From assembly GCF_003259615.1 (NCBI RefSeq), contig NZ_QLLR01000003.1, positions 124,001-188,000 of the forward strand: a DNA stretch of 64,000 nt, in the 5' to 3' direction. The position numbers were made by a program, and so were the translations under genes. This DNA is from Pedobacter cryoconitis (GTDB lineage Bacteria > Bacteroidota > Bacteroidia > Sphingobacteriales > Sphingobacteriaceae). The notes under the pieces are model-generated. The model saw only the letters and a program-made list of their open reading frames with translations. It searched no databases and had not been told where the DNA came from. Shown here one piece after another: positions 1 through 8,290 of this stretch. Positions within the stretch are counted from its first letter, which is position 1. The number at the start of each line of letters is the position of its first letter.

Positions 1-741
1 ATCATAATTAGGGAAGTTCTCTTTTAATACCTCTCCAACATTAAAAGCTCCGCCTACTTCATCACCTTCTGCAACAATTATAATTTTAGACGACTTATCT
101 TTCCTGCCGTACTCTAATCTTTTGATCAATCCTTCTACGCCCATATTGGCTTCAGGAATCATAATAGCTTCGGCACCGACACCAATTCCGCTTCTTAAAG
201 CAATCAGTCCGGAATCCCTGCCCATTACTTCTACAATAAAAAGCCTGTCATGTGACTCTGCAGTATCTCTGATCTTATCAATGGCATTCACTACAGTATT
301 AATTGCAGTATCATAACCAATCGTAAAATCTGTTCCTGCAAGATCATTGTCTATCGTACCCGGCAAGCCAATCACTGGAAAATCAAATTCACTGGTAAAC
401 AAATTTGCTCCTGTAAAAGTACCATCACCACCAATTACAACCATTGCATCAATATTGTGCAGTTTTAATTGGTCATAAGCTTTTTGTCTTCCTTCTTTAG
501 TCCGGAAATCATCGCTCCGTGCTGTTTTAAGAATGGTACCACCACGCTGTATAATATTCGCTACGGATTTCCGGTCCATGGGGATAAAATCTCCATTAAT
601 TAGCCCTTCATATCCTCTAAGTACTCCTGAAACATTTAAATCATAATATATTCCCGCTCTGACTACTGCCCTTATGGCAGCATTCATACCGGGTGCGTCT
701 CCCCCTGATGTTAATACAGCAATGTTTTTAATTTTATTCAT
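1..741 (-). CDS. pfkA: 6-phosphofructokinase, partial (3' end outside window)
   Basis: ATP-dependent 6-phosphofructokinase phosphorylates fructose 6-phosphate to the 1,6-bisphosphate, the committed step of glycolysis in the cytoplasm. The visible 247 codons start MNKIKNIAVLTSGGDAPGMN, the family's N-terminal nucleotide-binding loop. They continue with VVIGGDGTF (ATP/Mg site) and PGTIDNDLAGTD, which carries the catalytic aspartates, and later EVMGRDSG. The reading frame is open at the left edge; roughly the last 80 residues are missing. The start ATG overlaps the stop codon of the upstream dsbD-like gene by one base (TAATG), suggesting translational coupling in one transcript. No sequence oddity seen; the identification is secure. 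Confidence 0.95.
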   Translation of the reverse strand, partial: MNKIKNIAVLTSGGDAPGMNAAIRAVVRAGIYYDLNVSGVLRGYEGLINGDFIPMDRKSVANIIQRGGTILKTARSDDFRTKEGRQKAYDQLKLHNIDAMVVIGGDGTFTGANLFTSEFDFPVIGLPGTIDNDLAGTDFTIGYDTAINTVVNAIDKIRDTAESHDRLFIVEVMGRDSGLIALRSGIGVGAEAIMIPEANMGVEGLIKRLEYGRKDKSSKIIIVAEGDEVGGAFNVGEVLKENFPNYD

Positions 742-2444
742 TATTTCTTGGATGCTTTAAATTTATCAAGTCCGCTTTGTAAATAAGCGGCGTATTCTTT
801 AGCGTCAAAAATTGCACCCTGAGGGGCAACTAAAGGAACCAGATCATGCCCGCCAAGGACATAAAAAGGTTGTGAGTTAGAATTATAGGTTGTGGCCTGA
901 AAATCGCCATTCCAACGACCCAGATCATCTGTAGTAGTCCTTAAAATTTTAGAGTAATGTACTTTCTCTGGTGGCATTTTAACAGAGCGCTCATCCACAT
1001 ATAATTGTATAAGAACATATTCATCTTTAATTAAATGACCAACCTGTGGATCTATCCATACCTTATCTTCCATTTTCCGGCAGTTTACACAAGCATGTCC
1101 CGTAAAATCTATCAGCACTGGTTTATTTACTTTTTTTGCATAAGCCAAGCCTTCATCCAGGTCAAAGAATGCGTTAAAACCATGTGGGGGGTGTAAAACA
1201 TCATTATATTTAACTACAGCAGGAAAATCAGATGTTGACTGTGAATTTCCACCACTATTATTCCCACCCAGAATGAAATCCTGCGTATTTAAAGGAGGTG
1301 CAATTCCACTTAAGATATTAACCGGCGCTCCCCAAAGCCCAGGAACAAGGTACATCGCAAAGGAAAAAGAGAGGATAGCGAAAAACAAACGTGGAACAGA
1401 AACATAAGGGACATCGCTGTCATGTGAAAACTTAATCTTTCCAAGAATATAAATACCCATCAGGAAGAAAATCACAATCCATAAAACCAGGAAGATCTCT
1501 CTGTCAAACCACTCCCAGTGCCAAACCAGGTCTGCCGCTGACAAGAATTTTAAGGCCAGCGCAAGTTCAAGGAAACCAAGACAAACTTTTACACTGTTTA
1601 ACCAGCCACCCGATTTAGGCATGCTGCTTAAGAAACCAGGAAATATCGCTGATAAGGTAAAAGGTAGTGCTAAAGCCAGTGCAAATCCAAACATTCCTAT
1701 TGCAGGAGCCAGAATTTCACCTTTAGAGCTTGCCTGAACCAATAATGTTCCTATGATAGGTCCTGTACAAGAGAATGAAACAAGCGCTAAAGAAGCCGCC
1801 ATAAAAAATATTCCTCCCAAGCCTTTAGTATCATCTGCTTTCTGATCAATTTTATTAACGAAAGAACTTGGTAAAGTAATTTCAAAAGCACCGAAAAACG
1901 AGATCGCAAAAACAATCAGTAAGATAAAGAAGGTAAAGTTAAACCATCCGCTGCTGCTGAGTTCATTCAATTTAGCTGAACCAAAAAGCAGTGTAATCAA
2001 TAACCCGAAAGCTACATAAATGACAATAATAGATAGGCCATAAATCACCGCCTGTCCAATTCCCTTTTTTCTGCTGCCCGCTTTTTTAGTAAAGAAACTG
2101 ACTGTAAGCGGTACCATTGGGAAAATACAAGGCATTAAGAAAGCAATAAAACCGCCGATCAACCCCTGTATAAAGGTTTGCCACAATGTTTTTTCCTGCT
2201 CTGTTTGCTGTATTTCCTTCACAGGTTTAACCACAGCGGCAGCCTTTACTGTATCTTTTTTGACACTATCTTTAACAATAGCGTTAGCCGCGCTGTCTGC
2301 CGAAGATCCAATTTCGGTAAACTGAATATCATCGCTTACTAGAGTAGAATCATGACTTTGTATCAAAGCAAAACTCTGGCTGGACTGCATTAAAAGCACC
2401 GTAAGCACCAAGCCAAGCATTAAAATTAACTTTTTCATTCTCAT
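741..2444 (-). CDS. dsbD: DsbD-type thiol:disulfide interchange protein, membrane and thioredoxin domains
   Basis: Inner-membrane protein that moves reducing power from cytoplasmic thioredoxin to periplasmic partners. After a signal peptide (residues 1-26) and a polar spacer comes a multi-helix membrane domain (about 85-385). It has the two reactive-cysteine signatures MPCIFPMVPLTVSFF and SFSCTGPIIGTLL. The C-terminal thioredoxin-like domain has the motif C452-V-N-C455 within GHACVNCRKMED. The N-terminal alpha domain of enterobacterial DsbD is absent. It is encoded separately just upstream (2627-3076) beyond a terminator. The gene is coupled to pfkA by a one-base overlap. A cytochrome c biogenesis role (CcdA-like) is an alternative, but the thioredoxin domain favours DsbD. 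Confidence 0.9.
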   Translation of the reverse strand: MRMKKLILMLGLVLTVLLMQSSQSFALIQSHDSTLVSDDIQFTEIGSSADSAANAIVKDSVKKDTVKAAAVVKPVKEIQQTEQEKTLWQTFIQGLIGGFIAFLMPCIFPMVPLTVSFFTKKAGSRKKGIGQAVIYGLSIIVIYVAFGLLITLLFGSAKLNELSSSGWFNFTFFILLIVFAISFFGAFEITLPSSFVNKIDQKADDTKGLGGIFFMAASLALVSFSCTGPIIGTLLVQASSKGEILAPAIGMFGFALALALPFTLSAIFPGFLSSMPKSGGWLNSVKVCLGFLELALALKFLSAADLVWHWEWFDREIFLVLWIVIFFLMGIYILGKIKFSHDSDVPYVSVPRLFFAILSFSFAMYLVPGLWGAPVNILSGIAPPLNTQDFILGGNNSGGNSQSTSDFPAVVKYNDVLHPPHGFNAFFDLDEGLAYAKKVNKPVLIDFTGHACVNCRKMEDKVWIDPQVGHLIKDEYVLIQLYVDERSVKMPPEKVHYSKILRTTTDDLGRWNGDFQATTYNSNSQPFYVLGGHDLVPLVAPQGAIFDAKEYAAYLQSGLDKFKASKK

Positions 2445-2572
2445 GTTTTTTAACCTGATTGGGTATTACCCCGTTCTATAAGGCTGTGAAATTACTTATA
2501 ATTTCTTGTTTAAAAAGGTTTGAATTACCGGATAGCTAATATTTTACTATACTTCGATATTCGATAGAAAAA

Positions 2573-2609
2573 GACAAAAAAAAAGAGCGCCAGAAATTCT
2601 GACGCTCTT
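2573..2609 (-). terminator. Rho-independent terminator between the two dsbD-related genes
   Basis: A 12-13 bp stem (2583-2595 with 2597-2609, one G-U pair) is followed on the minus strand by a run of about ten T (2575-2584). It lies 18 bp after the stop of the DsbD alpha-domain gene. It should end that transcript before the downstream dsbD-pfkA pair, or attenuate read-through into it. Confidence 0.85.
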
Positions 2610-2626
2610 CAATAGTCCTTATAAAT

Positions 2627-3076
2627 CTATTTGACTTGTACAGAAAACTTCACTTCATCCGGAGGAAGACATTTTGAAGCATCACAAACCATAAATTCGA
2701 TAGTACCAGTTACCACTGTCGCTGGTTTATTTAATTTAATTTTTTGCTGGAACACAACCTGGTTCACGAAATAACCAACGTTCATATCAAAAACCTTCTC
2801 AAATTTAGAAAGTGCTTTAGGTTCTGCTGTAGTTCCCACTTTAGTAAAATCTTTTGACGGATTAAACTTAATAGTTGTTTTAACAGGCCCTCCTGGCTTT
2901 ACAGTTTGAGAATAGATATGCCACCCATCCTGAATAGTTGCTTTAAGATAAACGATGGCTTCTGTTTTGCTGATCTTCTTTTGTGCATAAGACCAGGTCA
3001 CCGGATTCTCGATCTGAGCAGAAGCTCCAAGAATCGTGAAAAACAATAAGGCAAATACTAAGGTTATTCTTTTCAT
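2627..3076 (-). CDS. Stand-alone DsbD alpha-like domain protein (periplasmic)
   Basis: Small exported protein of 149 residues that matches the N-terminal alpha domain of DsbD (DsbD_N type, immunoglobulin-like fold). That domain hands electrons from the thioredoxin-like domain to periplasmic oxidised proteins. The signal peptide ends near ASAQ (residues 18-21). The segment WHIYSQ and the final CDASKCLPP, with cysteines 131 and 136, match the domain's active-site pair. Its usual fusion partner is the next gene downstream (741-2444), from which it is separated by 182 bp containing a strong terminator. It is therefore inferred to act in trans with that protein, though the terminator suggests the two are not made in fixed ratio. 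The family match is clear; the partnership is inference. Confidence 0.85.
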   Translation of the reverse strand: MKRITLVFALLFFTILGASAQIENPVTWSYAQKKISKTEAIVYLKATIQDGWHIYSQTVKPGGPVKTTIKFNPSKDFTKVGTTAEPKALSKFEKVFDMNVGYFVNQVVFQQKIKLNKPATVVTGTIEFMVCDASKCLPPDEVKFSVQVK

Positions 3077-3119
3077 GTTTATAAATTATATTGGTATTTA
3101 TTATGACTGATAATTATGA

Positions 3120-3893
3120 TTAAGGTTTAACGAATTCAATCTCTTTGAAATTATACATCTTTACTCCATTAATAGTTTCCAAACTCAATAATCCATTTTC
3201 CCCTACATCTACAATTTTTCCCTCAATTATCTCGCCATTTTGTCTGTAATTGGCTTTTACGTTAAATTGATAAAGATAATTCAAGTATTCATTATGCAGA
3301 TTGTTGTAGTTTCCTGCTTTGAGTTTTAAATAACCAGCCTCTATATGACTGCAAATTTCTGCTAAAAGCGTAACTAAATCAACATGCCGGTGTAAAATTT
3401 GATAGATTGAACCAGCGCGCTGCTGTAACTCTGTTTCAAAAACTTCCTGGTTAACATTGATTCCGATTCCTACAATACAAGCCTTTATACGGCTTCCAGC
3501 AACGATATTCTCTAATAACATCCCGCCTATCTTTTGATGTTCAAAATAGATATCATTAGGCCACTTGACAGACAAACCTGTACCAATAATGCTTTCCAGA
3601 GCTTTCTGAATTGCGACGCTGATAGTCATATTCAAGTTAAATTGCTCACTGAGCTGCATGAACGATGGCCGGAGAAGAATGCTAAAAGTGAGGTTTTTAC
3701 CCGGCTCAGCATGCCATTTGTTGCCTACCTGGCCACGCCCCTCATATTGATTCTCTGCCATAATAACAGTTCCTTCGGGTAATGGCTCGGAATTTGACAC
3801 CATCCTTTTCAAAAAATTATTGGTAGAATCAACTGCTAATAATTTGATAAGATTTTGACCAACAAATAGTGTTGAAAAAGTGTTATTTTGCAA
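3120..3893 (-). CDS. birA: Biotin--[acetyl-CoA carboxylase] ligase, without DNA-binding domain
   Basis: Attaches biotin through biotinyl-AMP to the biotin carrier protein of acetyl-CoA carboxylase. Residues 52-57 (GRGQVG) are the biotinyl-AMP loop. K110-W-P-N-D-I and K121-I-G-G form the rest of the catalytic site; STNNFLK near residue 23 is the conserved N-terminal segment. There is no N-terminal helix-turn-helix, so this is the monofunctional class and probably not a repressor. The start is a TTG: an in-frame stop lies four codons upstream, and the first ATG would remove the STNN motif. A -7-like element (TATTTTTG, minus strand, 3927-3920) lies 26 bp upstream. It is divergent from rsfS across 44 bp, an arrangement common in Bacteroidota. 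Confidence 0.93.
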   Translation of the reverse strand: MQNNTFSTLFVGQNLIKLLAVDSTNNFLKRMVSNSEPLPEGTVIMAENQYEGRGQVGNKWHAEPGKNLTFSILLRPSFMQLSEQFNLNMTISVAIQKALESIIGTGLSVKWPNDIYFEHQKIGGMLLENIVAGSRIKACIVGIGINVNQEVFETELQQRAGSIYQILHRHVDLVTLLAEICSHIEAGYLKLKAGNYNNLHNEYLNYLYQFNVKANYRQNGEIIEGKIVDVGENGLLSLETINGVKMYNFKEIEFVKP

Positions 3894-3937
3894 TAGTTGA
3901 TTTTATAGTTGTTATTTATCAAAAATAAAACATTTTA

Positions 3938-4312
3938 ATGGTAAAAAAGAAATTAGTAAACCTTTCTACCTACCTTTCAGAAATAGCCGTTCAAGGCATG
4001 CAGGAAAAAAAGGGCCACGATATAGTCCGTCTGGACTTAAGAGAATTAAATAGCTCCGTATCAGATTATTTTATAGTTTGCAACGCAGACTCGTCGACAC
4101 AAGTGAAAGCTATCGCAGATAGCGTAGAAGACGAAATTTACAAAAACACAGAAGCCACGCCGTGGAGAAAAGAAGGATTAGAAAACGCAGAATGGATAAT
4201 CCTGGATTATTTTGATGTTGTTGTTCATATCTTCAAAACTGAAAAAAGAGATTTTTATGGGATCGAAGATTTATGGGGCGACGCACAAACAACTTCTTAT
4301 CAAAGCGCATAA
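3938..4312 (+). CDS. rsfS: Ribosomal silencing factor RsfS (Iojap family)
   Basis: RsfS binds ribosomal protein uL14 and blocks joining of the 30S and 50S subunits, sparing energy when nutrients are short. At 124 residues it has the normal family length. It shows the conserved segments DYFIVCNADSSTQVKAIAD and EGLENAEWIILDYFDVVVHIF, ending with the typical YGIEDLWGDA. The stop is 35 bp before the chosen start of ftsH, so the two probably share a transcript. The upstream neighbour birA is divergent. Confidence 0.95.
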   Translation: MVKKKLVNLSTYLSEIAVQGMQEKKGHDIVRLDLRELNSSVSDYFIVCNADSSTQVKAIADSVEDEIYKNTEATPWRKEGLENAEWIILDYFDVVVHIFKTEKRDFYGIEDLWGDAQTTSYQSA

Positions 4313-4347
4313 CCAGTTACAACCTTATACATTTTTTTGAATCAACG

Positions 4348-6441
4348 ATGAAAGAGAAAGAAAATACTAAGCCCAAATTAATTAAGAGAATACCGAACAT
4401 TCCCAAAAAACCTCAAAAGGGTTCAAATTTTAACATATTCTGGGTTTACGCTGCTATCATTTTAGGCCTTGTCCTGGTTTCAGTTTTATTTACCAATGAT
4501 ACCAATAAAACAATCACGTACAGGGAATTTGAAACGAACATGCTTGCTACAGGTGATGTTCAAAAAATTATAGCTTACAAATATGAAGACCTGGTCAGGG
4601 CTGATGTATTTATTAAACCAGACCGTCTTAATCAGGAGAAGTATAAAAAGTATCAGACAAAGAGCAACTTTGGTTCAACCGGAGGACCTACAGTATCATT
4701 TACTGCAGGATCAATGGATGCACTGGATAAGCAATTGTCAGAATCACAAAAAACTGTTCCGGTTGACAGCCAGATTTTAGCAGAAAAAGAAACCAGACAA
4801 AGTACTTTCAATTCATGGTTCTTCACAGTAATTATTCCTGTGTTGTTATTTATTGGGTTCTGGATCTTTATTATGCGTAAAATGGGTGGCGGTGCCGGCG
4901 GTGGCGGCGGACAGATTTTCAATATCGGAAAATCTAAAGCAACTCTTTTTGATAAAGAAAGCCAGGTAAACGTAACGTTCAATGATGTTGCAGGTCTGGA
5001 AGAAGCTAAACAAGAGGTTATGGAGATTGTAGATTTCCTTAAAAACCCTAAAAAATATACAAACCTGGGTGGTAAAATACCAAAAGGGGCGTTACTTGTA
5101 GGTTCTCCTGGTACTGGTAAAACTTTATTGGCAAAAGCTGTTGCAGGTGAAGCTCAGGTTCCATTCTTCTCGCTTTCAGGTTCTGATTTCGTAGAAATGT
5201 TTGTTGGGGTTGGGGCATCACGTGTACGTGACTTGTTTAAACAAGCGAAGGATAAAGCTCCATGTATCATATTTATTGACGAGGTTGATGCGATCGGGCG
5301 TGCCCGTGGCAAAAACAGCATGATGGGTGGTAATGATGAGCGTGAAAATACGTTGAACCAGTTACTGGTAGAAATGGATGGATTCGGTACAGATTCAGGA
5401 ATTATTATTCTTGCTGCAACTAACCGTCCTGATGTATTAGACAGTGCTTTACTTCGTCCGGGAAGATTTGACAGACAGATTTCTATTGATAAACCAGATT
5501 TAGTAGGCAGAGAGCAGATCTTTAAAGTCCACTTGAAACCTATCAAAACTGATGTTGTTGTAGATGCTAAGAAACTTTCTGCACAAACTCCTGGTTTCGC
5601 AGGTGCTGAAATTGCAAACGTTTGTAATGAAGCAGCATTAATCGCTGCCAGAAGAAATAAGGAATCTGTGGATATGCAGGATTTCCAGGATGCAATTGAC
5701 CGTGTTATTGGTGGTTTAGAGAAGAAAAACAAGATCATTTCTCCTGAAGAGAAACGTATAGTTGCTTATCATGAAGCCGGACATGCTATTGCAGGATGGT
5801 ATCTTGAACATGCAGATCCATTGGTAAAAGTATCTATTGTACCTCGTGGTGTTGCTGCGTTAGGCTATGCACAATACTTACCGAAAGAGCAGTTCCTGTA
5901 TACTACTGAGCAGCTTACAGATGGTATGTGTATGACTATGGGTGGCCGTGTTGCTGAAGACCTTGTTTTCGGTAAAATATCTACAGGTGCACAGAATGAC
6001 CTGGAGAGAATTACGAAGTTGTCTTATGCCATGGTGACTATCTACGGAATGAACAGTACGATCGGTAATGTTTCCTTCCATGATCCTCAAAATGAATACA
6101 ATTTCAATAAACCTTATTCAGAAAAAACTTCTGAACTAATTGATATTGAAGTGCGTAAACTGATCAACGAGGTTTATGTAAGAACAATGCAGTTGCTAAT
6201 TGATAAAAGAGACGGTTTAGAGAAACTGGCAGAAAAACTACTGGAAAAAGAAATTCTTTTCCAGGCAGATCTGGAAGAAATCTTAGGTAAACGTCCTTTT
6301 GACAACCGTACTACATATGATGAATTCGTGAATGGCACTGGCGATCAAAAACCTGCTGCTGAAGGCTTACTTCATGAGGGTGTTGGAGAAACAACAGATC
6401 CGTCTGCTCCTTTAGTATCGCCTTTAAATTCTGAATCTTAA
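4348..6441 (+). CDS. ftsH: ATP-dependent zinc metalloprotease FtsH
   Basis: Membrane-anchored AAA+ protease that extracts and degrades misfolded membrane proteins and short-lived regulators. Two membrane helices flank a periplasmic domain (about 27-47 and 155-175). A glycine-rich stretch follows, then the AAA module with Walker A GSPGTGKT (252-259), Walker B FIDEVDAIG (near 309) and the SRH arginines of RPGRFDRQ. The protease domain has HEAGH (475-479) and the third zinc ligand Asp in NDLERIT (near 551). An in-frame ATG exists at 4273 but overlaps rsfS by 40 bp and adds 25 residues unlike the family. The ATG at 4348, starting MKEKENTK, is preferred. 697 residues is a normal length for Bacteroidota. 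Confidence 0.97.
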   Translation: MKEKENTKPKLIKRIPNIPKKPQKGSNFNIFWVYAAIILGLVLVSVLFTNDTNKTITYREFETNMLATGDVQKIIAYKYEDLVRADVFIKPDRLNQEKYKKYQTKSNFGSTGGPTVSFTAGSMDALDKQLSESQKTVPVDSQILAEKETRQSTFNSWFFTVIIPVLLFIGFWIFIMRKMGGGAGGGGGQIFNIGKSKATLFDKESQVNVTFNDVAGLEEAKQEVMEIVDFLKNPKKYTNLGGKIPKGALLVGSPGTGKTLLAKAVAGEAQVPFFSLSGSDFVEMFVGVGASRVRDLFKQAKDKAPCIIFIDEVDAIGRARGKNSMMGGNDERENTLNQLLVEMDGFGTDSGIIILAATNRPDVLDSALLRPGRFDRQISIDKPDLVGREQIFKVHLKPIKTDVVVDAKKLSAQTPGFAGAEIANVCNEAALIAARRNKESVDMQDFQDAIDRVIGGLEKKNKIISPEEKRIVAYHEAGHAIAGWYLEHADPLVKVSIVPRGVAALGYAQYLPKEQFLYTTEQLTDGMCMTMGGRVAEDLVFGKISTGAQNDLERITKLSYAMVTIYGMNSTIGNVSFHDPQNEYNFNKPYSEKTSELIDIEVRKLINEVYVRTMQLLIDKRDGLEKLAEKLLEKEILFQADLEEILGKRPFDNRTTYDEFVNGTGDQKPAAEGLLHEGVGETTDPSAPLVSPLNSES

Positions 6442-6457
6442 TAATTAACTTTATGGA

Positions 6458-6497
6458 GCTGTTATCAGGTATACTGATAACAGCAAATCCATTTTTT
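6458..6497 (+). terminator. Hairpin with U-rich tail between ftsH and the LUD gene
   Basis: A perfect 11-bp inverted repeat (6458-6468 with 6474-6484, 5-nt loop) is followed after seven bases by a run of T (6491-6497) that ends one base before the next start codon. It resembles a weak intrinsic terminator or attenuator. It could also sequester or space the downstream start. The gap before the T run lowers confidence. Confidence 0.4.
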
Positions 6498-6498
6498 T

Positions 6499-7143
6499 AT
6501 GCAAGAGAATATTTCCTCCAAGGAGCTAATGCTAAAAAAGATAAGGAAAGCTCTGCTTGAAAAAAGAGATAACCCTTACCCGAATTTAGAAGAAACTCCG
6601 CTTTACAAGCCCAACACAGAGATTCCGGAAATTTTATTTGCCGAGCAGTTAACCGCTGTATCCGGCAATTTTATTTATTGCCAGGACGGTGTTGAATTTA
6701 TCGAAAACATTCTTGAACTTGCTGAAAAGTTCAAATGGAGGAAAATATATTGCTGGGAGACGGAACTTCAAAAATTACTTTCCACTTACGAATTCCCTTT
6801 TTACAAGACAGACAAGGATTTTGAAATGGCCGAGGTTGGAATCACTATGTGTGAAGCATTAATTGCCAGAAATGGCTCTATACTGCTGAGTAATCAAAAT
6901 GAAGCAGGAAGAAGACTCAGTATTTTTCCGCATCACCATATTGTCATAGCCAGAACAGGTCAAATGGTTATGGATCTTAAGGATGGATTTCAATTGATCA
7001 AAAACAAATACGGCTCACAATTGCCATCCATGATCAGTACGATCACCGGGCCCAGCAGAACTGCCGATATTGAGAAAACACTTGTTCTTGGTGCCCATGG
7101 CCCAAAAGAATTATTTGTTTTTTTAATTGATGATTTCTCTTAA
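6499..7143 (+). CDS. LUD-domain (LutC/YkgG-like) protein
   Basis: A 214-residue soluble protein of the LUD superfamily, which includes LutC of the LutABC L-lactate oxidation complex. The features seen are the N-terminal helix SSKELMLKKIRKALLEKR, the segment VGITMCEALIARNGSILL, the SIFPHHHIVIA core and the C-terminal TITGPSRTADIEKTLVLGAH, the most typical family signature. No lutA or lutB lies nearby, so a lactate role is unsupported. In Bacteroidota this protein often sits just after ftsH, as here, and its function is unknown. It probably shares the rsfS-ftsH transcript, subject to the hairpin directly before it. Confidence 0.85.
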   Translation: MQENISSKELMLKKIRKALLEKRDNPYPNLEETPLYKPNTEIPEILFAEQLTAVSGNFIYCQDGVEFIENILELAEKFKWRKIYCWETELQKLLSTYEFPFYKTDKDFEMAEVGITMCEALIARNGSILLSNQNEAGRRLSIFPHHHIVIARTGQMVMDLKDGFQLIKNKYGSQLPSMISTITGPSRTADIEKTLVLGAHGPKELFVFLIDDFS

Positions 7144-7207
7144 ATTTTTGTTTTCAATAAATTAATCCTAATTTTATACTAAATACTAAAACAGTATACG
7201 GTTCAGA

Positions 7208-8290
7208 ATGGGTAATAAAAAGCATATATCTTCAGTAATTGCAGGCACAGGAAGTTACATTCCGGAGAAAATTGTTTCAGGAGATTCTTTCCTAAACTCC
7301 ACCTTTTACGAAAACGGGCTCATTCTTGAGAAAGACAACGCAGATATTATCAGTAAATTCTCTGAAATTACGGAGATAATAGAGCGACGTTATATCGATG
7401 ATAACCTACTTAATAGTAATATCGCAGCCATTGCCGCACAAAGAGCTCTGGACGATGCTAAAATCGATAAAGAAACCTTAGATCACATCATTGTATGTCA
7501 TAATTTCGGAGATATTCATCATGGAAGTAACCGGATGGATATTCTGCCTTCTCTGGCCGCTAAAGTTAAGCAGCAATTAGAGATTGTGAATCCTGACTGT
7601 GTTTCTTATGATATTATATTCGGATGTCCGGGATGGGTACAGGGCGCTATACAAGCTAATTACCTGATCCAAAGCGGAGATGCAAAACGTGTTTTAGTGA
7701 TCGGTTCAGAAACACTTTCCAGGATAATTGACCCGCATGACCGTGATAGTATGATCTTTTCGGACGGGGCAGGAGCAGTAGTTTTTGAAGGTGTTGAAAA
7801 CGAAGAGCCAATTGGTATTATCACTCATAAAACACAAACATTCGCCGGTAACTTTGCGTCGTTGTTATACATGGCTAAAAGCTGTAATCCAGGCGCTACA
7901 GATGGCAATACCTATATGAAAATGAACGGACGCAAGCTTTATGAGTTTGCCGTTGTAAACGTTCCTCATGTGGTAAAAATGGCTATTGATAAAGCAGGAT
8001 TAAGCATTGAAGATATCAAAACCGTATTTATCCACCAGGCAAACGGTAAAATGGATAATGCGATCATGAAAAGATTATTCAAATTATACGATAAGGATGC
8101 TGTTCCTGAAAACCTTGTTCCAATGACCATTTCATGGTTAGGGAATAGTTCAGTTGCAACCATACCGACTCTACTGGATCTTGTGCTGAAAGAAAAAGTA
8201 GCAGGTTATAAAGTAAAAGCAGGCGAATATGCAGTTTTTGCTTCTGTTGGTGCGGGAATGCACATTAACGCCTTCGTATACCGGTTTTAA
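7208..8290 (+). CDS. 3-oxoacyl-ACP synthase III family protein (FabH-like)
   Basis: Thiolase-fold ketosynthase III. Such enzymes condense an acyl-CoA with malonyl-ACP to start fatty acid or related chains. The full catalytic triad is visible: C140 in IIFGCPGW, H276 in FIHQANGKM and N313 in SWLGNSSVA. The glycine-rich GSVGAGMH-type ending (ASVGAGMHINAF) is also present. At 360 residues it is longer than housekeeping FabH (about 320-330) because of an insertion near residues 30-65. It may therefore be a specialised paralogue, for example of the DarB type, rather than the essential FabH. No DarA, fabF or acyl carrier gene is adjacent to decide this. The 3' end overlaps the convergent TPR gene by a few bases (8287-8290). 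Confidence 0.85.
   Translation: MGNKKHISSVIAGTGSYIPEKIVSGDSFLNSTFYENGLILEKDNADIISKFSEITEIIERRYIDDNLLNSNIAAIAAQRALDDAKIDKETLDHIIVCHNFGDIHHGSNRMDILPSLAAKVKQQLEIVNPDCVSYDIIFGCPGWVQGAIQANYLIQSGDAKRVLVIGSETLSRIIDPHDRDSMIFSDGAGAVVFEGVENEEPIGIITHKTQTFAGNFASLLYMAKSCNPGATDGNTYMKMNGRKLYEFAVVNVPHVVKMAIDKAGLSIEDIKTVFIHQANGKMDNAIMKRLFKLYDKDAVPENLVPMTISWLGNSSVATIPTLLDLVLKEKVAGYKVKAGEYAVFASVGAGMHINAFVYRF

Noticed and set aside
4273..4347. Longer FtsH start overlapping rsfS
   Set aside because: The extra 25 residues do not resemble FtsH N-termini and overlap the rsfS coding end by 40 bp; the ATG at 4348 fits the family.
5154..5738. 194-codon open frame on the minus strand
   Set aside because: It lies wholly inside the ftsH AAA domain; its Ser/Pro/Ala-rich composition is typical of an antisense shadow.
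6499..7143. Lactate utilisation gene lutC
   Set aside because: The domain fits, but lutA and lutB are absent nearby and the gene follows ftsH, so a lactate role cannot be claimed.
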